A model generated the notes under the pieces. That model searched no databases and was not told where the DNA came from. It saw only the letters and a program-made list of their open reading frames with translations. Below are positions 1 to 8,286 of a stretch of 15,393 bases of DNA, piece after piece (the first letter of the stretch is position 1; each line of letters opens with the position of its first letter). The position numbers and the translations under genes were made by a program. The DNA comes from Physocladia obscura (lineage: Eukaryota > Chytridiomycota > Chytridiomycetes > Chytridiales > Chytriomycetaceae). Location of the stretch: positions 5,551 to 20,943 of the forward strand of contig JADGJH010000328.1 in the NCBI GenBank assembly GCA_027596945.1, read 5' to 3'.

Positions 1-95
1 AGACAACTCAAAACATAACTATTCAAATTCAATAACCAGCTTTATCTTTTATTTTAAGATCCTTTTTACCAGTTTGATATGATTTTCCTACATTA

Positions 96-578
96 GATTT
101 ATGTAATAGCTGGATTGGTATTTTCCAAGTCAGTTTCATCAGAATCATATTGAGCTTCCACACCAGTTGTTGATTTCAATACTACAGTAGAGGGGGCGGA
201 CTACATGGCAGAAGCTGAAACTGGTAAATCAGATACACATTTATACTGAATGTTATGAAAAGACCAAACAGCTGTTGAACCTGGTGCAGTTTTATCAGAA
301 CAAGCTTGTTTCCTAGCAAAACTTGAATTTACTTGACTTGTTGGCTTTGCTGTGTCTGGATTTGCTGAAACCTGTCTATTCCATTTTGAAGGGTCGTTGA
401 ACATCTGAATTGAGTCTTCTGCCATTGTTCTATAAGAACTTCTTTTTTTGTTTTGCTTTTCCAAATAGCCCTTTCCTTTGTGTAAAAGAGCAAGCTTTAC
501 TCCTGTTTCATTATCAACAACTAGAAATTCAGCAGCATTCACAGCCATTGTGGCACCAGTTGTATTGACATGACCCAT
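96..578 (-). pseudogene. Unassigned decayed ORF, probably repeat-derived
   Basis: A minus-strand frame runs from an ATG at 578 to a TAG at 201-203 (125 codons). It continues in the same frame for about 33 codons past that TAG to a TAA near 96, and is also open upstream of the ATG to about 620. The product is hydrophilic, lysine/serine-rich in the middle and acidic after the stop (a YDSDETDLE stretch). It reads more like protein than the opposite strand, which is full of stops. I recognise no family. The single internal TAG, the lack of introns and the adjoining transposase relic suggest a decaying mobile-element protein, but a chance ORF in AT-rich DNA is not excluded. Confidence 0.3.
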
Positions 579-624
579 AGCAGAGGAGCCACAAAGAATC
601 TGATTAATTGATTTTTGATTGCAT

Positions 625-1310
625 ATGCAGAATGAAATGGATCCAGATTACCTTGTTTTGATTGATGAAACTGGATGCAAAAACATTTTTCTAAATCAAA
701 AAGGACAAAAAAGATCAAACTGGAGTTTGAGACTACACTGTCATATGATCTGCAGCAATGAGTTTAAATGATATTGCAAAAGAATATGTTGTGGATGGAT
801 CTGTAACAGATTCTGGCTGAGATCTATCACCAACAATTATTTCTTCCACTGCAAAAAAGTCTCCAAAATTGCCAGCATATATATGAAGTGCCCCAAAACC
901 ACTCAAAACTGGATCAGGCAGTACAAAGAAACTGGAAATGTTTCTCAGGAGGAGTTGAAGGTTTTTTGAAAATTTACAACAGCACACAAGGAATAGATTC
1001 TGGATTACTTCAAAGCACAACTGCTGTCATTCTTGGATGAAGCACAGGAAGCAGTCAAATCACACTGAAATCTAGATATTAGTCTGTTGCAAGTCTGGAG
1101 AATATTGAACACGTTTGGAATGTGATGGAAAGTTCTGGAATGGCGTGCAATTCACATCAAAGACACAGACATTATGCAGTTTATGTGTGAGATCAACAAC
1201 TTGGACTGGACAAACTATAATCTGGCATTCTTGGACAAAGTTTCATTTGACAATTGAAATCTCATCTGAAGCAATAAAAGGGAAGAGCCTCTGTATTTGA
1301 GGAGAGTACC
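625..1310 (+). pseudogene. Tc1/mariner-like transposase relic (DDE family)
   Basis: Three plus-strand blocks in different frames match the order of a Tc1/mariner (IS630-Tc1) DDE catalytic domain. First, YLVLIDETG at about 646-672 gives the first aspartate (664-666). Second, FLDEAQEAVKSH at about 1030-1065 stands where the family has the second aspartate and DNAPIH-like block (aspartate codon 1036-1038). Third, NIEHVWNVMES at 1101-1133 matches the family's NPIEN(V/L)W block, with the catalytic glutamate at 1107-1109. Second D to E is about 23 codons instead of the usual 34, and stops and frameshifts separate the blocks, so the element is dead. The frame continues to about 1300 as a C-terminal remnant. 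I found no clear terminal inverted repeats. Confidence 0.62.
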
Positions 1311-2160
1311 AACAATTGCCTCAAGTTTCTTTACTTACATTTATAGGCTATTCTAGAATCCTTGAGTCATATTCTACAGAAGGAACTTTTGACCAAGCTA
1401 AGGTTTTGGATTACTGTCACAAATTTGCTTTTCATTCATGTTGATTTGCCGTGTGTAACAAGGGGTTTTAGAGATGATATAATTTTATTGATTTGTTGTG
1501 ACTATTTCAGAAAAGAAACCAACAGTTTTTATACATTTTCCAGTGTCTTGGTGGCACCTTGGCTTGATTGGTCACCTGGCATCTTAGCTAAGTAGCAAAT
1601 GCTCTATTTGTCACTTTTGGTGATACCAGCAGTATTTTTAATCAAGATCCTTGTAGGTGGCACCAATTTTTCTATTTTTGCATGCAAATTTTCAAAGTTA
1701 GAGCACTTAGAAAAACTTGCCTATCAATCCATCACTTGTGAAACATACAACATGTTTTCACAAGGGCATACAATTAATACAGAGCAATTTCTAGGCTTCC
1801 AGTGTCTCCTAGCATCAATTGTGAATGAGTGATAAAAATAGTTCTATCTTTACAGCCCATTGTGGCACATTGTGCTGAGTACCACTACAGCAGCATGAGC
1901 TGTTGTACCAACAGTGCCCTTGGCTAAAAGTACAGCTTTATTCATCTCTTTGATCATTACAATGTTACCCTTGTTATCTACACAAGCTGAGGTCTCATGT
2001 ATGCATAACAAGTCCTGAGAGAGTCACTATATGTATATATTACATTACTTCCAAATTTATTCTTTAAAGCTTCTTTTTAAACAAAGAGAAATAAACACTA
2101 TTGAAGCATTTTCTTGTGCATTTTTTGTGTTTGAAATTCCAACATAGCAGTTTTTCTTTC
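1311..2160. other. AT-rich stretch with short decayed frames, no assigned gene
   Basis: No intact gene is visible. On the minus strand, 1857-2010 is an open stretch of about 50 codons (containing ACVDNKGNIVMIKEMNK and ending in CHNGL before a TAA). Shorter minus-strand frames follow it down to about 1600. Plus-strand frames at 1362-1595 and 1599-1832 are open but have no recognisable motif. The pattern of short frames broken by stops fits old transposon debris. No family is assigned. Confidence 0.4.
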
Positions 2161-2254
2161 AGTTTTGTTTGTATCTTTTCCTTCAAATCACTATCAAATT
2201 TAGCCATTTCCAGAACTTTATCAATGGAGCTCATATTTTGCCTTCATTTTTAGT

Positions 2255-2640
2255 TTGGCACAACATTTCAATGAAGATGTGGACTTCATCAATCACTTTT
2301 ATTGCCCTGAGGAGAATCCATTCAATGAATCATTGGATCTTTGTTTTATATATGATTGGACTCATGTATACAAGCATTTTGTTGTTGCAATTTTGACTTA
2401 TGGCTTTGGCAGTGAGCTTCAAAAGAAGGCCTGGGAGGAATGGGCCAAAACCGAAAAAGACCCTTACTGAGATGGTATTTATGGGATACTCAAAATGTTC
2501 CAATGGTAAAGGAATTTACTACTGAGACTGTGGAGGCAGGCTTGAGAAAACTTGTTAAAATTCCATGACCAGTGGCAACAGTCTGGAATAATTCACTGCC
2601 AAATATAATTAATCCATTGATTCTCTGTGTACAATAAATA
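2255..2640 (+). pseudogene. Unassigned protein-like relic, probably repeat-derived
   Basis: A plus-strand frame covers about 70 codons (2255-2470), contains aromatic-rich text such as FNEDVDFINHFYCPEENPF, and ends in a lysine/tryptophan-rich stretch (QKKAWEEWAKTEKDPY) before a TGA at 2468. A second frame then continues the protein-like text from about 2460 to 2567 (TETVEAGLRKLVKIP) before its own stop. This looks like one coding region broken by a frameshift. There is no usable ATG with gene-like context, no splice signals and no recognised domain. Decayed mobile-element coding is the likeliest reading; I cannot name the family. Confidence 0.28.
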
Positions 2641-2685
2641 AGAATTGAAATACTAAGCTTTCATTAAAGATTTGGAATTCAAGTT

Positions 2686-2997
2686 CTAATCATAACTGAG
2701 ATGCCCTAACAACTGAAAGAGGCCATCTACAGCAATCATCACACTGAAATAACGTGTAAAGATAATAAAGTACACAGGAAACATTATACACATTATTTCC
2801 GTATGTTTTTCAGCTGCCTTATTAAACAGAATTTTCTTTATCATTGAGTAATAAACTAAATCCTCTGACAACAGAAATTCAACACCAATAATAAATCCTG
2901 CAGTTTTTGAAAGAGGCCTTAATAACTGTGAGGTTATGAAGTTAACTACTTGGGTGACTAATAGCAGTAGAGTTGCTCCAACTGATTCAGTTGTCAA
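2686..2997 (-). pseudogene. Unassigned minus-strand ORF fragment
   Basis: A 103-codon minus-strand frame runs from an ATG at 2997 to a stop at 2686. It is mostly hydrophobic or neutral, with stretches such as GATLLLLVTQVV and IMCIMFPVYFIIF that could be membrane segments or buried strands. I recognise no family. It lies in the same orientation as, and downstream of, the relic at 3320-3770, so the two may be pieces of one decayed gene or element, but no overlap or splice signals tie them together. A chance ORF is a realistic alternative. Confidence 0.22.
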
Positions 2998-3019
2998 CTG
3001 TAAGCATTATCAAAACAAT

Positions 3020-3300
3020 AATTCCAAAAAATCATAAGAAAAAATGAAAATAAAAACTTGTTAAATAATGTCTATACATTTTAAGCTCTTAATTTTACTT
3101 TTTAAAAAAATTTTAATCCATACTCACAATTTTCTATCCATCAAAAAAATAAGAACAGAAAGAAAAAATTTAAAAAATAAGAAAGAAAGCTTATTCAGTT
3201 ATTATCCTATTTAGTTCTTATTCATTTTTTGATTGCAAGCATTTCTTTTTCTATTTTTTAAATTTTCAAGTTTTTTGTTTTCTGGGTCCAAATTTGTCTA
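3020..3300. repeat. Low-complexity A/G- and T-rich DNA with an inverted repeat
   Basis: No gene. The region is a purine-rich tract (about 3142-3190, nearly all A and G) followed after a short spacer by a pyrimidine-rich tract (about 3240-3290). The two tracts are partly inverted copies: a 15-base arm at 3165-3179 is the exact reverse complement of 3252-3266, and the similarity extends imperfectly on both sides. Simple AT-rich composition could produce this by chance. Confidence 0.45.
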
Positions 3301-3319
3301 TACTGATCTTTATTTCAGA

Positions 3320-3770
3320 AATCTTACAACACCATTCGTTTTGGACTTGATTCAAGGGTTGAAGGCCCTTGTTTGTTTGAAGTTGTAAGCTTCTCAGCAG
3401 TGTCAGCTAATGATCCAAACCCAACAGTCATAGTCCAAGGTCTTGTTGTAATTCACCTTTTGATTCTTTAAGAAAAAATTGCAAGATCTGCCTTGGTCAG
3501 GAGATTAAATGCACCTTTACCTGTATTTTCAACTGGTTTCTTGTACATAAGTGTCACAATCAGCTTGTTTTGTTTACATATTGCATTCTTGTTGAAATAT
3601 TGTCTAAGATTATAATAAATTACCATTTACATGAATATAACTAAATGAACCTCATCTATGATTACAATGCTTTTGTTAGAGTTGTCTTCTTACTTCCTTT
3701 TCAGAGAAACTGGTTTGAATCCCTTTCTCTAATGACTGATATGCCACTGCCACTGTCAATATCAGAATCT
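3320..3770 (-). pseudogene. Decayed ATPase-like coding relic (Walker-B-like motif)
   Basis: Read on the minus strand, protein-like text runs in one main frame from about 3680 to 3320, broken by in-frame stops. It contains SNKSIVIIDEVHLVIF (about 3680-3630), whose IVIIDEVH core resembles a Walker B box of P-loop ATPases. Further on come YYNLRQYFNK and KLIVTLMYKKPV, then FNLLTKADLAIF and GSLADTAEKL. Just upstream, in another frame, is SDIDSGSGISVIRERDSNQF and then KGSKKTTLTKAL, weakly like a Walker A box. The order EEVD-like box, FY.nL block, then a K(R/K)P block is reminiscent of RFC-like loaders of the Elg1/ATAD5 type. That is a resemblance only. Stops and frameshifts mean it is not functional. 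Confidence 0.25.
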
Positions 3771-4187
3771 TCCATATTCTCAAAAGCAAAATTAAGATGA
3801 AATCAAGGTGAAATCAACTTGTTAAAATTTTTTTGTTACCCATTTGTTTAAATTTGTGTTCGAATATGCCATCAATTAAACTTGAATCCTTATAAAATTG
3901 CTGAATCCTTAATTTACCCTTGTGTTGATGCTTTGAATTTTCCAAAAAAGCTAGCAAATTTCCAGAAAGACAACACATGTACAGTTAATTTTATCTTCTG
4001 TTTCCCCTATGCAACTTGAGATTTAGAGTAATACCCCATGATTAGTCATGAAAGCTATGTTATTTCAGCTACACAATGCTTTTGACTGTTCAAGTTTTCT
4101 GGACAAAAATTTTTTGGGGAGGTTTTTGAGTGATCGTTCATTTTTCACACATTGAGTTGTTCCACAACACAAACAAAAAACGAGCGA
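3771..4187. other. AT-rich upstream region of the transporter gene, no gene seen
   Basis: No convincing coding region was found on either strand. Short minus-strand frames (for example around 3980-3900) have a little protein-like text but many stops. The last 100 bases or so become less AT-rich, consistent with the promoter and 5' untranslated region of the plus-strand transporter starting at 4188. I saw no clear TATA box. Confidence 0.35.
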
Positions 4188-6036
4188 ATGGAAACCATGT
4201 CGCGCCGAAGCACGGACAGCATCGAATCAGTGCACTCCTTTTCAAATACAATCAGACTATCGTTAGCAAACCGACATTCAATAGAATTTGTCAGCTTGAG
4301 CTCCACTTGCAAACACATTGACGAAGGCGATATTGTTGAAAGACGGTTAAATAGCGATACTATTGTCCGAAATTCAGACGAATTGGCTGATGTTCGATTA
4401 GATTTAGAATCACCTCACAGTAGGACGATTGCAATCCGATGGTGGATTCTCACTCTCTCTTGTATGCTAATGTTCGGCAACTTCTACGCATATGACTTGC
4501 CAGCTTCTTTAAACAAACCTTTGCAGTCGTATTTAAATGTAACAGACGAACCATATCAATATCAACTGAATTTATTATACTCTTTGTATTCGCTCCCAAA
4601 TATTGTGAGTTTCCGTGCGTTTTTTTAAAAGACTGGAGAGATACAAGCTCAGTGTATTTTTATTTCTTTAATATTTTATTTTCAAGATTATTCCATTTTT
4701 TGGAGGATACTTGGTTGATCGCTTTGGAACAAAAAGACTGATGACGTTCTTGTCGTTTCTTGTATGTGTCGGTCAACTTTTATTTACTTTCGGAGTGACA
4801 TACCGCAACTTTTTTATAATGCAAACGGGAAGAATAGTATTTGGACTTGGAGGAGAAAGTTTGAGTGTTGCACAGACACGAATTACAGCCAAATGGTTCA
4901 AAGGAAAAGAACTCGCATTTGCACTTGGAATTAACATCAGTGTTTCTCGACTCGGTACTGTTCTTACGGATTTCTTATCGCCTTTTCTGGCTTTCAGTGT
5001 GTCAATTCCTGTCGCCTTATGGGCTGGGTTTATGATGTGTTTAATATCTATGGCATGTGGCATTGGCTTGAATGCTATTGATGAGTATGGAAAAGACGAG
5101 CTGAAACGGGTATCTCTGTCATCGTACGAATTGGTGGAAAAGGGGTCTGACGATTTGTCACCACTTCAATCTGATGATGACAATAAGAATTCTTTGGAAC
5201 TAGGGCAGCAGAGGTTGCGGTACAAGAATGGAATTATCGAAAATTCATCTCGGGAGACTTTAATACATGCTGAAGATAATGAACGAGTTAAAAAAAGTCT
5301 GAGTTTAATTGCTGCTTTGAATTTGAGCCATTTTCCACTTCCATTTTGGCAAATTGTGCTTGTTATGTGTCTTATGTTTGCAACTGTGATTCCTTTCAAC
5401 ACTATACTTGCTGCATTGCTACAATTAAAATGGTATCATGGAAATCCAAAGAAAGGTTTCTAATTTTTTATTATTTTTTATTATTATTGACTTTTCTTGA
5501 TTTCAGCTGCTCAAATTATGGCAATCCCTGATATAACTTCTGCAATTCTTGTCCCATTTGTTGGCACGCTTGTTGATAAATATGGGCGCCGATCATTAAT
5601 TTTGTTTACGTGTGGGTTATCGATGGCAGTTGTTCATTTGCTTCTTGGCTTTCTGCCAACAGACTATTTAACGAGTCCGATCCCTGTACTTATGGTTCTC
5701 GGCTTTAGTTATTCTCTTTTACTAACATTTTGGCCATGCATTCCTCTTGTGGTTCCTGACGATTATGTCGCTACCGCATTGTGAGTTATTGAATCATCGC
5801 TATATGTGGCTTATAAAGAATACAGTGGGCTTGCAATATCTGCTCAAAATCTCGCACTTACTATCTTCCCCATTGTGGTTGCATGGCTTGTGACTCGAGA
5901 TATTTCGTATCGGTTAACCGAGTTTTTCTTCTTCTCGGTCAGTTTGTTGGGAGCAACAGTATGCGTATGGATGCATTGGTATGACAAAAGATACAAAGGG
6001 AGAGTGTTGGACATGCCAATATTAAACCAGAAATAA
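4188..6036 (+). CDS. MFSD1-type major facilitator superfamily transporter
   Basis: Four exons: 4188-4604, 4687-5455, 5507-5780, 5826-6036 (556 aa). Introns are 82, 51 and 45 bp, all GT...AG, phases 0, 1 and 2. Start: ATG 4188, or ATG 4197 (better Kozak, ACC before ATG) in the same frame. About 84 hydrophilic residues precede the first membrane segment (from about residue 85). The block LLYSLYSLPN then GGYLVDRFGTKR is the N-half MFS motif A in MFSD1-like context; QTGRIVFGLGGESL and AKWFKGKELAFALG follow, as in the MFSD1 family. A long polar loop (about residues 265-340) separates the two six-helix halves. The second half has IPDITSAILVPFVGTLVDKYGRR, the C-half motif A. Animal MFSD1 is a lysosomal dipeptide carrier, so a vacuolar or endosomal solute carrier is inferred. 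No dileucine sorting signal was evident. Confidence 0.9.
5781..5825 (+). other. 45-bp intron in the transporter gene
   Basis: Begins GTGAGT and ends ACAG. Removing it restores the MFSD1-like run ...VATAF|GLAISAQN across the junction (phase 2). An upstream AG at 5817-5818 would break the frame. At 45 bp it is near the lower size limit for spliceosomal introns. Confidence 0.8.
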
Positions 6037-6081
6037 AAGGAGGGTGGGAGGAATCTCTTTTATTTTGTTTCAAAGGGCATG

Positions 6082-6087
6082 AATAAA
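6082..6087 (+). terminator. Poly(A) signal AATAAA of the transporter gene
   Basis: A canonical AATAAA hexamer lies 46 bases after the transporter stop and 84 bases before the sirtuin ATG. Cleavage would then fall close to the start of the next transcript. Confidence 0.55.
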
Positions 6088-6170
6088 ATTCAAAAGCCCA
6101 AACAAAAATCTGTGGACCGTGCCAAAACACCGAACACAACAGTACCTACCAACAAACAAACAGTGCACGA

Positions 6171-7989
6171 ATGGTTGTTGTGATATCGACACGGACATTG
6201 TTTGCAAAGCCGCCCCGTAGTGACTATTTTGCCACTGTGCTGTCCGATACGCCGCCACCGTACGATTTGCTTATTGCTCCAGATGATGCTGATGCTGCAA
6301 AACATTTTACATTAATTGCTCGCACCTTGTTTAAAGCAAAGAAATGCGTTATTATTGTCGGCGCTGGAATCTCGGTAGCCGCCGGCATTCCGGTATTGCT
6401 GCAATTCTTACTGTCTTTCTACAAGTCGCAGTTTTAATATTATCAAAACATTGACCTTCACAGGACTTTCGTTCGGCTGATGGTCTTTACAATTTGGTTA
6501 AATCACGCTACCCATCCACTGTAGTTAAAGGCAAAGATTTGTTTGATGCCTCTTTATTCAGAGATCCAGTCTCAACATCAATATTTTACTCATTCATTGC
6601 GGAACTGAAGATCCTCTCTGATGCAGCACACCTCACGCGTACACACGATTTTATTAAACGACTTAGTACAACTGGAAAGCTTCTGCGATGCTACACGCAG
6701 GTCTTATTTTTAATATTTATTTATTTGATTCCATCTCATTTTTTCACTCCTCCGAAAATCAAGAACATTGATTGTCTCGAGTCGCGGCTGAACTTGGCTC
6801 CACCTCCCACAAAATCTTCTCAAACTCCTTCAACTAGCAAAGGAAGAGCTCCTGTTACTCCACTCCCGCAGCTTGTGCACCTACACGGCGCGCTCGATAC
6901 TTTAATATGCACCATATGTAAATCTACTGTCGCTTTTGCCAATGGCCATATTACTGCATGTCAGTCTGGAAAACCGCCCGCTTGTGATGCGTGCGCAACC
7001 TCGGCATTACTCCGTGAATCTTTAGGGAAACGCACTCTTGCAACCGGTGTTTTGCGCCCCAATATTGTATTGTATGGAGAGCATCATGCTGAAGGTGAAA
7101 ATATTGCCAAATGTGTCTCGAGTGATGTGCGCAAGCGTCCGGATGTTGTGGTTGTTATGGGTACAAGCTTGAAAGTTGACGGAATCAAAGTCTTGGTTAG
7201 GGATTTGGCAAAAAGTGTAAAGGCTGCTAGAGAAAATAATTCTTCAACTGGTGGGATTGTTGTTTTGTTCAATAGAACCAGGCTGGGAAAAGAATGGGAT
7301 GGTGTGTTTGATTATCAGGTTTTGGGTGATGTAGATGACTGTGTAGAACTAGTTGAACGCGAATTTTTGAAACTTGAAACAATAGGAAGTGGAAAAAAAG
7401 GTAATAGTGGGGCGACTGGAAATCTCAAGATTACACAATTCATGAAATCTGTCAAGGAAGGCTCCACAGCTCCACAATCGTCATTAAAATCAGGAAGTGG
7501 GGGAGCAAAGAGTAACAACAAAATTGATAATCAAGGTGTTTATTACCTTTTTTTTTACCTTTTTTTTTTCTTACTCAAAACTACTTTTTGATAGAAAATG
7601 GCCCTCCTATTTTCCACACCATTGCTCCTGTAAAACTGGCTATCAAAGCTTCGGCACTTTCAGATAGTGAAGTCTCGTTAACTACAGTTCCTTCTGTGTC
7701 AAAAATTTTGGAAATTCTTCCACCTGCTGCTGAAGGCGTGACTGTTACAACACCTCGCAAATCTCACGGCAACTGTAACCGTGAAAAGTTTCTGAACCAA
7801 AAGGGCTCTGAAACTCCATCAAAATATCTTCAGATTTTAAAACTAGAGGATAATGTTGAAATTGACGGAAACATTCATCAATGCTTGAGTGAGGCAGTTG
7901 ATAGTCGCAGTAATTCTGCTGCAAATGCGGAATCCCCAACCAAGAAATGCAAAACGATTGCGCAACTGGAAAAATTTGGAGCATGCTAG
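6171..7989 (+). CDS. Hst3/Hst4-type sirtuin, NAD-dependent histone deacetylase
   Basis: Four exons: 6171-6392, 6464-6700, 6764-7535, 7595-7989 (541 aa); introns of 71, 63 and 59 bp. NAD-binding GAGISVAAGIP is at residues 64-74, continuing across intron 1 into DFRSADGLY (75-83), the Hst3/4 form of the motif. YTQNID (151-156) spans intron 2. Catalytic His194 lies in LVHLHGAL. Zinc ligands are C202, C205, C227 and C230. GTSLKVDG (286-293) completes the Rossmann core. The core carries a Pro/Ser/Thr-rich insert at about 165-188, and a non-conserved tail of about 175 residues follows the last core strand. All catalytic residues seen are intact, so activity is expected. Yeast Hst3/Hst4 remove histone H3 K56 acetylation after S phase in the nucleus; that substrate is inferred from family. 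The tail holds a PIP-box-like motif at 373-380. The gene lies 134 bp behind the transporter and converges with the Def1-like gene. Confidence 0.92.
6701..6763 (+). other. 63-bp stop-free, in-frame intron in the sirtuin
   Basis: Starts GTCTTA and ends CAAG, splitting YTQ from NID in the conserved YTQNID motif. It is a multiple of three, lies at phase 0 and has no in-frame stop. Retention would add 21 mostly hydrophobic residues inside the NAD-binding core. Confidence 0.85.
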
Positions 7990-8272
7990 CCAAGAAAGAA
8001 AAAAGAGAACAAAAGATCACTAACAAAAAAAATAGTTTCTGTTGGCGTGCTGATTGCACTGTTACTGTCGAATTGCTTCCGTCTTTTTTTTTTCTTCTTT
8101 AGAACTGGGTGCTTGTTTACAGATATTTAATTGAACTTTCTTACTTTCTATCACCAATTCCCCATAGAGATACTTTATCAAAAACGAAACAAAAAGAAAT
8201 TCTCCTCCCATCATCAGTGTTATAAATCTTGAAACCACCGCTTCTGCTTGTTTATTGAATTCTTTCAAATCG
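7990..8272. other. Shared 3' region between the convergent sirtuin and Def1-like genes
   Basis: 283 bp separate the two stop codons. On the plus strand no AATAAA was found after the sirtuin stop, only A-rich sequence. On the minus strand an AATAAA (8256-8251) follows the Def1-like stop. The region also carries a minus-strand ORF that overlaps the end of the Def1-like gene. Confidence 0.6.
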
Positions 8273-8286
8273 TCAAGATTGTCCAT
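8062..8286 (-). CDS. Possible small membrane protein overlapping the Def1-like 3' end
   Basis: A 74-codon minus-strand ORF starts at ATG 8286, inside the last codons of the Def1-like gene and in another frame, and ends at 8062. The start has G at -3 and +4. The product has a polar, probably helical N-terminus (DDLKEFNKQAEAVVSRF), one hydrophobic stretch at about residues 25-48 (GEFLFVSFLIKYLYG core) and a lysine-rich C-terminus. The layout of a short helix plus a single membrane segment recalls small mitochondrial outer-membrane proteins such as Tom5, but the conserved Tom5 proline is not seen and I do not assign it. The Def1-like poly(A) signal lies within this ORF, which argues against it unless a longer or separate transcript exists. 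It may be chance. Confidence 0.2.
   Translation of the reverse strand: MDNLDDLKEFNKQAEAVVSRFITLMMGGEFLFVSFLIKYLYGELVIESKKVQLNICKQAPSSKEEKKKTEAIRQ
8251..8256 (-). terminator. Poly(A) signal AATAAA of the Def1-like gene
   Basis: On the minus strand AATAAA occurs 17 bases past the TGA stop at 8275-8273. It is the only canonical hexamer seen close downstream. Confidence 0.6.

Noticed and set aside
4773..5063. Minus-strand ORF of 96 codons
   Set aside because: Antisense of the transporter's exon 2, which has clear MFS motifs on the plus strand.
5939..6305. Several minus-strand ORFs across the transporter end and sirtuin start
   Set aside because: Antisense to two well-supported exons and to the short intergenic gap; no motifs.
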